18,546 nucleotides of DNA from NCBI GenBank assembly GCA_947454695.1, contig CANGMW010000015.1, positions 1 to 18,546 on the forward strand, read 5' to 3'. This stretch comes from Comamonadaceae bacterium. Lineage in GTDB: Bacteria; Pseudomonadota; Gammaproteobacteria; Burkholderiales; Burkholderiaceae_C. Shown in pieces: positions 1 through 7,634 of the stretch. The translations under genes and the position numbers were made by a program. The notes beneath the pieces were generated by a model. That model searched no databases, was not told where the DNA came from, and worked only from the letters and a program-made list of their open reading frames with translations. Positions within the stretch are counted from its first letter, which is position 1. Each line of letters opens with the position of its first letter.

Positions 1-3000
1 ACGAGCTGGGTGGACATCACCAGTAAAGTGACGGGGACTGCGATCAGCAGGACCAATGCGACGTTGTCTGGAGGAACTAATAAAAGTATCCAGTTCCAAG
101 TGCGCGATACGGCGGGCAATGCAGGTGTGACGGCCACGCAGGCGTACACGCTGGACACTGTTTCACCTGATATCCCTACCGGCAATCTCGTGCATGGTGT
201 CTCTAACGACACGGGTTTCAGTACAACAGACAACATCACGAATAACACGAAGCCGCAACTCAGAGTATTGGCGGAGCATGGTGCGACGGTGACAGTCACT
301 GTGGGAGGGACCATATACACCGGCGTTGAAAGCACTGCGTCGGGACAATACCAAGTGAATATTACAAACGCACTTTTGGATGGCTACCACACGCCCTCCA
401 TCAAAGTGATGGATGCAGCAGGCAACAGTACTATTGCGAATGGTACGGCATTCAAGGTAGATACGACATCACCCATAGCCCCCACTGATTTGCCTTTGTA
501 TGAGGTTTCAGCAGTGGATGTTGCACACATTATCGAGGCGGCATTCATTGAGGACACCACTTTGATGAATACCCATTCAGGAGTGATCACGATCAGCGGG
601 GGCGGCGACACGAGGATATTTGATTTTTCTGTTGCCAGCAACGCAATCCAAACAACTTACTACAACAACGATCCCCTATACCCGATTACCACTATAACGA
701 CGCCTCTGGGCGTGGTCTCCCTTAGCGCCTGGACCAATCGCCTCTCAGTCAGCCTGGCAAGCAACCTTAACGGCGACACGACCTACACCTTTCATGTTGA
801 CCCCGGTGTTTTGTGTGACATGGCGGGAAACGTACTGAAAAACTCACAAGGAAACGTCAGTGCTCTTGATATTCAGTTCACGACAGCTCCTAGCTTAATC
901 AATCTTTCACAAGTTGCTTCGGGAACGGCGCCAGCTTTAGGCTTTGTGATCAACGGTGGTTGTTCGGGTGACATGAGCGGCTGGACTGTCTCCGCTGCCG
1001 GCGATGTCAACGGGGATGGTTTGGCGGATGTGATCATTGGCGCGCCATGGGGTGACAAAAGCGATCGTCCGGACTCCGGCAGAAGCTACGTCGTGTTTGG
1101 AAAATCCGGGCAATATGTAGCAGACCCAGTCAATTTATCAGCAGTGGCGTCTGGTTTAGGTGGTTTTGTCATCGAAGGGCGTGCAACGCTTGATGCAAGC
1201 GGCTGGAGCGTCAGTGCTGCTGGTGATGTGAACGGGGATGGTCTGGCTGATTTGATTATTGGTGCTAAATATGATGACGACAATAGCCAATCTTCTACAG
1301 GCCGCAGCTATGTGGTGTTTGGCAAGACAACTTCAACTGCTGTTGATCTGGCAACAGTATTTAATGGCACCGGTGGCTTTGTGATCAAAGGAGCGGGGGC
1401 GAATGACCAGAGCGGTTATAGCGTATCGGAAGCAGGCGATGTGAACGGTGACGGTTTGGCCGATCTGATTGTTGGTGCGCCTTATGCTGATCCAACTGCA
1501 GGGGCGAACGCGGGTAGAAGTTATGTCGTGTTCGGAAAAACCAGCGCGGGAGGGAATATAGATTTATCGAATGTGGTGACGGGCACGGGTGGTTTTGTCA
1601 TCAATGGCCAAGGCGCAGATGACCAAAGTGGCTATAGCGTGTCAGCTGCGGGCGATGTGAATGGAGATGGCTATGCTGACTTGATCGTGGGGGCCAACCA
1701 TAACGACCCGAACGCCACCGCTAACGCGGGAGCCAGTTATGTCGTATTTGGTAAATCCACCGGCGTTGCAGTTGATTTGTCCAAAGTGGCATCAGGAACA
1801 ACGGGTGCGGGCGGGTTTGTGATTAAAGGAATGTGCGCATCGGCCCAAAGTGGCTGGAGCGTGTCTGCCGCCGGCGATGTGAACGGTGATGGTTTGGCCG
1901 ATTTGATTGTGGGGGCACCTTACAGTGCGACGGTCAATGGGGTGCTTTCTTTGCCTAATGCAGGCCGTAGTTTTGTGGTTTTTGGCAAAACCGACACGAG
2001 TGCCGTCGATTTGTCCAAAGTGGCATCTGGCACCCTAGACGCGGGTGGTTTTTTGATCAATGGGCAAGGCGCTAGTATTTTGAGCGGTTGGAGTGTGTCT
2101 TCTGCGGGTGATATGAACGGCGACGGCTTGGCTGATCTGATCATTGGAGCCAAGTACGGTAGTACGACGAACGCAGGGCGAAGCTATGTGGTATTTGGTC
2201 AAACAGGAACGGCGACGATCAGTCTGTCCGATGTGGAAAATCGTCGAAATGGCTTCGTGATCAACGGTCAGAGTGCCGACGATCAGAGTGGCTTCAGCGT
2301 GTCTGCTGCAGGTGACGTGAATGGCGATGGTTTGGCTGATTTGATCATCGGAGCTCCCGACAGCAACCCAACTGCAGCCACGAGTACTGCAGGCCGCAGC
2401 TATGTGGTTTTTGGTTCTACAACGGGTGCTTTTGGACAAACTTCCGTTGATCTGATGGGGACGATTTACGGCGAAACGCTCTCTGCCGCAATCGATACTC
2501 AAACAGTGGTGGGTGGTGCCGGCAATGATGTCCTTATAGGGCACGGGGGTGCTGACATTCTTTCTGGTGGCAGCGGTAATGACACCTTGGTCATCAACGC
2601 CAGCAACATCACGGCGCTGAGTTCCAAATTTGGTGCCGGTGGCAACACCACACAACTGGCCCGCATCGACGGCGGCAGCGGTTTTGATACGCTGAAGCTG
2701 GCATCTAACAGTGGCGATTTGGATTTGAGCCAGATTGCCAACCAAGGTGGGATGGGGGCCAATGGTGGCTCGCGCCTTGAATCCATAGAGCGTATTGACA
2801 TCGCTACAGATACATCTGCGAACGTACTGACTGTGCAGGCGCAGGATGTGACCGACATGACAGAAATGAATCTGATCAACAGCGGAAATTTCGCTGCACT
2901 GGGTTGGAGTGACAGCACGGTGAGTGCTAGCGGCGCATCCTACACGTTCTCGGCCACTGAGCAGTTTCATCAATTGGTGATTGATGCTGGAAGTGAAGAC

Positions 3001-5349
3001 ACCGTCTATCTGAGTGGTGCAATTTGGACCAATGCGGGTACGGTCAAAAACACCAATGCCAACGCCACGTACACCGTGTACCAAAATGCCTCGCAACATG
3101 TGGAGGTGCTATTGCGCAGTGGAGGAACTCAATTTGTAGAGTCTTCCTATTTAGATCTTTCGTCCGTCTCGCTCGGGGTGGGTGGCTTTGTGATCAACGG
3201 TCTGTGTGGCGCGGACCAGAGCGGCTACAGCGTGGCGGCGGCAGGCGATGTGAATGGTGATGGGTTTGCGGACTTTATTGTGGGTGCCCCCCGCAGTACC
3301 ACCACGGCTGGCGTTGAGGCTGGGCGCAGTTATGTGGTGTTTGGTAAAGCCAACACCACTGCCGTCGATTTGTCCAAAGTGGCATCCGCATCGATTGACG
3401 CGGGTGGTTTTGTGATCAACGGCCAGGGCGCCACTGATCGGAGTGGTTGGAGTGTTTCTGCAGCAGGGGACGTCAACGGAGACGGTCTGGCGGATTTGAT
3501 TGTCGGTGCGCCGTACAGTGACCTTACATCAACCCTCACAGAGGCCGGACGCAGCTATGTCGTGTTTGGTAAAACCAACACGAGCGCCATTGATTTGTCC
3601 AAAGTGGCCTCTGGAACAACCGGTGCGGGTGGCTTTGTGATCAACGGCCAGTGCGCAACAGATTTGAGTGGTTGGAGTGTGTCCGCCGCTGGGGACGTCA
3701 ATGGTGACGGTCTGGCGGATGTGATCATTGGTGCCAAGTTCAGTGATCCATTATCAACAGCCCTTAACGCCGGGCGCGGCTACGTCGTATTTGGCAAGAC
3801 CACCAGTTCATCCGTCGATTTGAATACTTTGGCGACGAATCACAGTGGATTCATGATTAACGGCAGGCTTGCTAGTGAACAGAGCGGCTACAGCGTATCG
3901 GGGGCGGGTGATGTGAATGGAGATGGCTTGGCAGATTTGATCGTCGGTACGCCCAATTTTCAAAATGGTGCTCAAGAAGCTATGGCCGGGGCTACATTTG
4001 TGGTGTGGGGGAAAACGGATTCCTCGAATGTCGATATAGATTCTTTAAATAAGGGAACTGGAACAGGCGGTTTCGTTATTCCCGGCCGGGGATCGTCTGA
4101 ATGGTCCGGTTGGAGCGTGTCTGCTGCTGGCGATGTCAATGGGGATGGTTTGGCGGACCTGATTGTGGGTGCGCCGGGCGGAAAACCAGACGCCGGTGCA
4201 AATGCCGGACGATCGTATGTGGTTTTTGGTAAAACAAATACGGATTACATCGATGTCGGCTACTTGCAACAGGGCCAAGGACATGGCTTTATGATTTCTG
4301 GTGCGAGTGCGGGCGATCAAAGTGGTTACAGCGTTTCTTCTGCGGGGGATGTGAATGGTGACGGACTCGCTGATTTGATCGTGGGCGCGCCTTATAGCGA
4401 TCCGGCAGGAGGTGTCACCGCTGGGAGAAGTTATGTGGTGTTTGGTAGGACCCTTGTGTCGGGAGTGGCAATTAGTGATGTGGCTTTGGGCACCGGTGGC
4501 TTTATGATCAATGGCCAGGGAGCGAGTGACCAGAGCGGCTGGGCAGTGTCCGCTGCGGGTGACGTGAATGGCGATGGCTTGGCAGATCTGATGGTTGGCG
4601 CGCCGCTCAGCGATCCAGCTGCCGGCTCGAATGCGGGGCGTAGCTATGTGATTTTTGGTTCTACTGATGGTGCTTTCAGCAAATCCGCGGTAGATTTCAT
4701 GGGCACCAGCGGGAACGACACCTTGGTTGGCACGGTGGATGGCCAGACACTGGTCGGTGGCGCCGGCAATGACACCCTCACAGGACACGGCGGTGCAGAC
4801 GTTCTGTACGGGGGCAGCGGCGACGATACCTTCGTCATCAACACCACCAACATCACGGCGCTGGGTTCTGCATTTGGTGCAGGCGGCAACACCGCGCAGC
4901 TGGCTCGTGTGGATGGCGGCAGCGGCATTGACACCTTGAAACTGGCCGCCTCTGGCCTCACTCTGGACCTCACGATTATTGCCAACCAAGGCGGCATGAT
5001 GCCCGAAGGCGGCTCACGCATTCAGTCAATTGAACGCATTGACATGAACGGGAATACGACGGGGGTTCCAAACAACAACCTGAAGCTGTCTCTCAAAGAT
5101 GTGCTGGACATGAGCAGCGTGAACAGTTTTAACAATGTGAATGGCTGGAATTTGTCCGCCACCAACTTTGGGGGCACCTTGCGCCATCAGTTGGTCGTGG
5201 ATGGAAATACCGGTGACATTGTGACGTCTAGTGGCTGGGGTGCAAGCCTTGGCACTGTCAACAACAATGGGCACACGTACGATGTTTACGATCAGGGCCT
5301 GTATGCCCAATTATTGGTAGACCACAACATCACCCGCAATGTGATTTAA
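1..5349 (+). CDS. Giant RTX/FG-GAP repeat secreted protein, 5'-partial
   Basis: The frame is open from base 1 to a TAA at 5347-5349, so the N-terminus lies outside the window; an internal GTG at 10 is not a convincing start. Visible order, with residues counted from base 10: the end of one Ig-like domain and a second (about 1-155, with DTVSPD and DTTSP linkers), an SbsA-type Ig-like domain (about 165-296), seven FG-GAP repeats (about 311-815), an RTX stretch (GGAGND, GGSGND) with a ~200-residue module (to about 1056), then the same arrangement again to the C-terminus. Each FG-GAP repeat carries a DVNGDGLAD calcium loop and ends in RSYVVFGK. By family knowledge, RTX proteins are exported by type I secretion using an uncleaved C-terminal signal, and such giants serve as adhesins or S-layer-like proteins. 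No type I secretion genes are visible here. GC content looks lower than in the genes downstream. The exact role (adhesion, matrix, ligand binding) cannot be read from the sequence. Confidence 0.9.
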   Translation, partial: TSWVDITSKVTGTAISRTNATLSGGTNKSIQFQVRDTAGNAGVTATQAYTLDTVSPDIPTGNLVHGVSNDTGFSTTDNITNNTKPQLRVLAEHGATVTVTVGGTIYTGVESTASGQYQVNITNALLDGYHTPSIKVMDAAGNSTIANGTAFKVDTTSPIAPTDLPLYEVSAVDVAHIIEAAFIEDTTLMNTHSGVITISGGGDTRIFDFSVASNAIQTTYYNNDPLYPITTITTPLGVVSLSAWTNRLSVSLASNLNGDTTYTFHVDPGVLCDMAGNVLKNSQGNVSALDIQFTTAPSLINLSQVASGTAPALGFVINGGCSGDMSGWTVSAAGDVNGDGLADVIIGAPWGDKSDRPDSGRSYVVFGKSGQYVADPVNLSAVASGLGGFVIEGRATLDASGWSVSAAGDVNGDGLADLIIGAKYDDDNSQSSTGRSYVVFGKTTSTAVDLATVFNGTGGFVIKGAGANDQSGYSVSEAGDVNGDGLADLIVGAPYADPTAGANAGRSYVVFGKTSAGGNIDLSNVVTGTGGFVINGQGADDQSGYSVSAAGDVNGDGYADLIVGANHNDPNATANAGASYVVFGKSTGVAVDLSKVASGTTGAGGFVIKGMCASAQSGWSVSAAGDVNGDGLADLIVGAPYSATVNGVLSLPNAGRSFVVFGKTDTSAVDLSKVASGTLDAGGFLINGQGASILSGWSVSSAGDMNGDGLADLIIGAKYGSTTNAGRSYVVFGQTGTATISLSDVENRRNGFVINGQSADDQSGFSVSAAGDVNGDGLADLIIGAPDSNPTAATSTAGRSYVVFGSTTGAFGQTSVDLMGTIYGETLSAAIDTQTVVGGAGNDVLIGHGGADILSGGSGNDTLVINASNITALSSKFGAGGNTTQLARIDGGSGFDTLKLASNSGDLDLSQIANQGGMGANGGSRLESIERIDIATDTSANVLTVQAQDVTDMTEMNLINSGNFAALGWSDSTVSASGASYTFSATEQFHQLVIDAGSEDTVYLSGAIWTNAGTVKNTNANATYTVYQNASQHVEVLLRSGGTQFVESSYLDLSSVSLGVGGFVINGLCGADQSGYSVAAAGDVNGDGFADFIVGAPRSTTTAGVEAGRSYVVFGKANTTAVDLSKVASASIDAGGFVINGQGATDRSGWSVSAAGDVNGDGLADLIVGAPYSDLTSTLTEAGRSYVVFGKTNTSAIDLSKVASGTTGAGGFVINGQCATDLSGWSVSAAGDVNGDGLADVIIGAKFSDPLSTALNAGRGYVVFGKTTSSSVDLNTLATNHSGFMINGRLASEQSGYSVSGAGDVNGDGLADLIVGTPNFQNGAQEAMAGATFVVWGKTDSSNVDIDSLNKGTGTGGFVIPGRGSSEWSGWSVSAAGDVNGDGLADLIVGAPGGKPDAGANAGRSYVVFGKTNTDYIDVGYLQQGQGHGFMISGASAGDQSGYSVSSAGDVNGDGLADLIVGAPYSDPAGGVTAGRSYVVFGRTLVSGVAISDVALGTGGFMINGQGASDQSGWAVSAAGDVNGDGLADLMVGAPLSDPAAGSNAGRSYVIFGSTDGAFSKSAVDFMGTSGNDTLVGTVDGQTLVGGAGNDTLTGHGGADVLYGGSGDDTFVINTTNITALGSAFGAGGNTAQLARVDGGSGIDTLKLAASGLTLDLTIIANQGGMMPEGGSRIQSIERIDMNGNTTGVPNNNLKLSLKDVLDMSSVNSFNNVNGWNLSATNFGGTLRHQLVVDGNTGDIVTSSGWGASLGTVNNNGHTYDVYDQGLYAQLLVDHNITRNVI
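940..2463 (+). repeat. FG-GAP repeat cassette A (7 units)
   Basis: Seven in-frame units start near 940, 1162, 1375, 1591, 1813, 2047 and 2251, with a period of 204-234 bases (68-78 residues). Each reads roughly GGFVINGxGxxxxSGWSVSA, then AGDVNGDGLADLIxGAP, a variable loop, GRSYVVFGK and a Ser/Thr-rich linker such as TSAVDLSKVASGT. The D-x-N-x-D-G-x-x-D core is the calcium loop of integrin-alpha-like beta-propeller blades. Seven units match the number of blades in one complete propeller, so this cassette probably folds as a single seven-bladed domain. Confidence 0.92.
2512..2589 (+). repeat. RTX nonapeptide repeats, copy A
   Basis: The translation reads GGAGNDVLIGHGGADILSGG and then SGNDTL, matching the GGxGxDxLx nonapeptide of RTX proteins that binds calcium as a parallel beta-roll. 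It follows repeat 7 of cassette A. It is short (about three nonapeptides), and being internal it is less likely than copy B to act at the secretion end of the protein. Confidence 0.88.
3181..4707 (+). repeat. FG-GAP repeat cassette B (7 units)
   Basis: A second set of seven FG-GAP units with the same layout as cassette A. It begins directly after the A-side terminal module and ends at a TDGAFSKSAVDFMGT junction that matches TTGAFGQTSVDLMGT at the end of cassette A. Several linkers are nearly the same as in A (VDLSKVASGTxxAGGFVING). Unit 11 is the most divergent, with VVWGK replacing VVFGK and a TPNF loop. The seven units suggest a second complete beta-propeller. Confidence 0.92.
4708..4833 (+). 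repeat. RTX nonapeptide repeats, copy B
   Basis: The translation contains SGNDTLVG, GGAGNDTLTGHGGADVLYGG and SGDDTF. These are RTX calcium-binding nonapeptides placed before the final ~170 residues, the usual position for a type I secreted protein. Copy B has one more GND motif than copy A, where the equivalent segment reads IYGETLSAAIDTQTVVGGAG. Confidence 0.88.
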
Positions 5350-5356
5350 AGTCGGC

Positions 5357-5372
5357 TTTGGACATTTCCAAA
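5357..5372 (+). other. Small hairpin just before the glycosyltransferase ribosome binding site
   Basis: TTTGGA-CATT-TCCAAA forms a 6-bp stem with a 4-base loop in the 36-base gap between the giant gene and the GT41 gene. Its 3' arm runs into the A-rich AAAAAGG (5371-5377) that probably serves as the Shine-Dalgarno element for the ATG at 5386. The stem is AT-rich and weak, so a regulatory role is only possible. It has no T-tract and is not a good terminator, which favours read-through into the glycosyltransferase gene. Confidence 0.3.
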
Positions 5373-5385
5373 AAAGGCTGTAAAG

Positions 5386-7560
5386 ATGGATTTGCTCTGG
5401 CAGCGCGTGCGTGCTCAGCCCGCAGCGCCTCTGGCTTGGTTGGAGTTGCTCAAGGGCTACCGGACGCTTGAACTGGACTGGCAAGCCAACTATGTGGCGA
5501 GACAGGCCCGTCGGCTGAACGCTGATTCAAGCGCATTAAATAAAGCGCTTGAATACGGCGACGCCCGCCAATTGCAGGGCGATGATGGCGTGCTCGGGCG
5601 CTCAGCAGTGGTCGATGCGGCGCGGCGCATCCTATTACTTGAAGCGCAAGTTCGCGCCCACCCCGGTGATTGGCTCAGTTGGCTGTACCTGGCGCGCCTG
5701 CTCGAGATGAGCCCGCAGGAGAGCGCAGACCTGAGCGCATCCAAAGCACTGACGTCAGCCCAGGCCTTGGAACCACTGGTCGGCGAGTCCTTGCATATGC
5801 TGGGGGTCTGGCGCTTGAACGCAGATGAACCGGCTGCCGCAGTGCAAGCATTTTCTGGGTTGTTGAGCATCACCCCTTTGCGCCACGGCTCCATGCTGTA
5901 CCTGGGTGAGGCGCTGTTGCGGATCGACAATTTGCCGGCAGCCGAAAAGGCGTTTGCCCGGGCCTCCTTGTCTTCCAACCCGGACTTTTTGTTGTTGTTG
6001 GCGCAAAAAGTGTATGCGCACAATTATTGGCGGGAAGCACAGCAAGTGCTTCGCAAGGCTTTGGATTTGTACCCCTCCCGGGCGGACCTCTGGCTGGCGC
6101 TCGCGCACATGCAGTCAGAAGTCTATGACCTGGAAGATTGTCGGCAGAGTGTGGCGCGAATTTTGGCATTGGAGCCGCAGAACGCCCAAGCCAAACTGCT
6201 GCAAGCGGGCCTGCAGGGGCGCATGGGCGACGCGCGTGCCCATCTGAGTTTGTTGCAAGCGGCGCATTTAAAAGCCGGTGACCCGATGGCACGAACTGCC
6301 TCAGGCATTGCCATGACGGCTTTGTACAACGACCAGTTGTCCGCACAAGAAGTCATGGCCCTACACCGCGAAGTGTGCGCGCCCATCGAGTCGGGCGTAG
6401 CCGCTCACACAACATTCAGTAATGAGCGAAGCAGTCAGCGCCGTTTGCGCATTGGTTTTGTGACGGGCGATTTGCACCGACAGCACCCGGTCAATATTTT
6501 CATGTTGCCAGTGCTCAAACGACTGGACCACAAGCGCTTTGAGGTGTGCGTCTATCATACCGGCACCATGCACGATGGCTACACACGGCAGGCCAAACAA
6601 GCCGCCGATCGCTGGCTCGAAGCGGCCAAGCTGGATGACACAGCGTTGCAGCGGGCCATTGTGTCTGATGAGGTCGATGTTTTGGTGGATCTGGCCGGAC
6701 ACACGTCTTCGCATCGATTGGGCGTATTTGCCATGCGGGCGGCCCCCGTGCAAGCTACTTTTTTGGGTTACCCGCACTCCACCGGATTAAGCCGGATCAA
6801 CTGGCTGATTGGCGACGCCACGGTGAGCCCCAAAGAGCATGCGCATTTGTTCAGCGAAGGCATTGCGCAGCTGCCCGGCAGCGTTTTTTGTTGGAGCAAT
6901 GACGAAATCTACCCCTTGCCCCAGCCCCGCGCGCCCGATGCGCCCCTGGTGCTGGGTTCTTTCAACAACGCGATGAAGTTGTGCCCGCAGACCATCGCTT
7001 TATGGGCTAACGTGCTCAAGGCGTTGCCCGATGCGCTTTTGCTGCTCAAGGCGCCTTCCTTGCGTGATTCGGCCGTTCAAGCGCGATTTACGACCCTGTT
7101 TTCTGATCAAGGCATCGACGCTGAGCGCTTGATGTTCCGTGGCCCCACTGGGCTGGCGGACATGATGCAAGAGTACGGCGACATCGACATTGCCTTGGAT
7201 CCAACGCCTTACAACGGGGGAACGACCACCTTGCAAGCCTTGTGGATGGGCGTGCCGGTGGTGACGCTGCTGGGCGGTAATTTTGTGAGCCGCATGGGGG
7301 CGAGTTTTATGCGCACCTTGGGTCGACCCGAGTGGGTGGCTCAAACCGAATCGGCGTATGTTGACGCGGTGGTGAAGCTTGCAGGTGATTTGCCCGCACT
7401 GCGCGCCAGCCGATCGGCATTGCGTGAGCGCATGGCGACTTCTGCGCTTTGCGATATCCAAACCTATGTTCGTCATTTCGAAAACCTCTTGGTCCGCATG
7501 TGGGACGATGAACTTAAGGGCAAAACGTCCGGCAAGCTTTTGCTCAACAACGCTGCATAA
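5386..7560 (+). CDS. TPR-containing SPINDLY/OGT-type protein glycosyltransferase (GT41)
   Basis: A 724-residue protein. Residues about 1-345 are helical with tetratricopeptide character (for example LGEALLRIDNLPAAEKAFAR and KALDLYPSRADLWLALA). Residues about 353-705 form the GT41 catalytic region. Visible family motifs are RIGFVTGDLHRQHPVN (His367 aligns with the OGT active-site His region), DLAGHT (435-440), GYPHSTGL (461-468), FNNAMK (Lys531, matching the UDP-contacting Lys of OGT) and LDPTPYNGGTTT (604-615), followed by VSRMGAS. Family knowledge: these enzymes transfer a sugar, usually GlcNAc or hexose, from a nucleotide sugar to Ser/Thr or Asn of proteins in the cytoplasm. There is no signal peptide, which fits modification before export. 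The gene starts 36 bases after the giant RTX gene, with AAAAAGG about 8 bases before ATG, so co-transcription is likely and the upstream protein is an obvious candidate substrate. Donor and acceptor specificity cannot be read from the sequence. Confidence 0.9.
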   Translation: MDLLWQRVRAQPAAPLAWLELLKGYRTLELDWQANYVARQARRLNADSSALNKALEYGDARQLQGDDGVLGRSAVVDAARRILLLEAQVRAHPGDWLSWLYLARLLEMSPQESADLSASKALTSAQALEPLVGESLHMLGVWRLNADEPAAAVQAFSGLLSITPLRHGSMLYLGEALLRIDNLPAAEKAFARASLSSNPDFLLLLAQKVYAHNYWREAQQVLRKALDLYPSRADLWLALAHMQSEVYDLEDCRQSVARILALEPQNAQAKLLQAGLQGRMGDARAHLSLLQAAHLKAGDPMARTASGIAMTALYNDQLSAQEVMALHREVCAPIESGVAAHTTFSNERSSQRRLRIGFVTGDLHRQHPVNIFMLPVLKRLDHKRFEVCVYHTGTMHDGYTRQAKQAADRWLEAAKLDDTALQRAIVSDEVDVLVDLAGHTSSHRLGVFAMRAAPVQATFLGYPHSTGLSRINWLIGDATVSPKEHAHLFSEGIAQLPGSVFCWSNDEIYPLPQPRAPDAPLVLGSFNNAMKLCPQTIALWANVLKALPDALLLLKAPSLRDSAVQARFTTLFSDQGIDAERLMFRGPTGLADMMQEYGDIDIALDPTPYNGGTTTLQALWMGVPVVTLLGGNFVSRMGASFMRTLGRPEWVAQTESAYVDAVVKLAGDLPALRASRSALRERMATSALCDIQTYVRHFENLLVRMWDDELKGKTSGKLLLNNAA

Positions 7561-7634
7561 ATCGCAGCGCGTATGTTCTTACAATGGCGTGGAATTGCTT
7601 TTGAAACCACTTTGAAAGCGCAACGCGTTTCCCT

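Noticed and set aside
940..4707. Regularly spaced repeats that could suggest a CRISPR array
   Set aside because: The unit is 204-234 bases, in frame, degenerate and protein-coding (FG-GAP); there are no short identical repeats with unique spacers.
2035..4989. Long minus-strand open frames (2035-3099, 4045-4989) across the FG-GAP region
   Set aside because: They mirror the repeats of the plus-strand gene (recurrent motifs such as NHQICQAIAIHVT are reverse reads of the calcium-loop unit), so they are shadows.
7561..7634. TACAAT as a promoter -10 for the TIGR03032 gene
   Set aside because: No acceptable -35 box lies 16-18 bases upstream and no extended -10 TG is present; read-through from the GT41 gene is equally likely.
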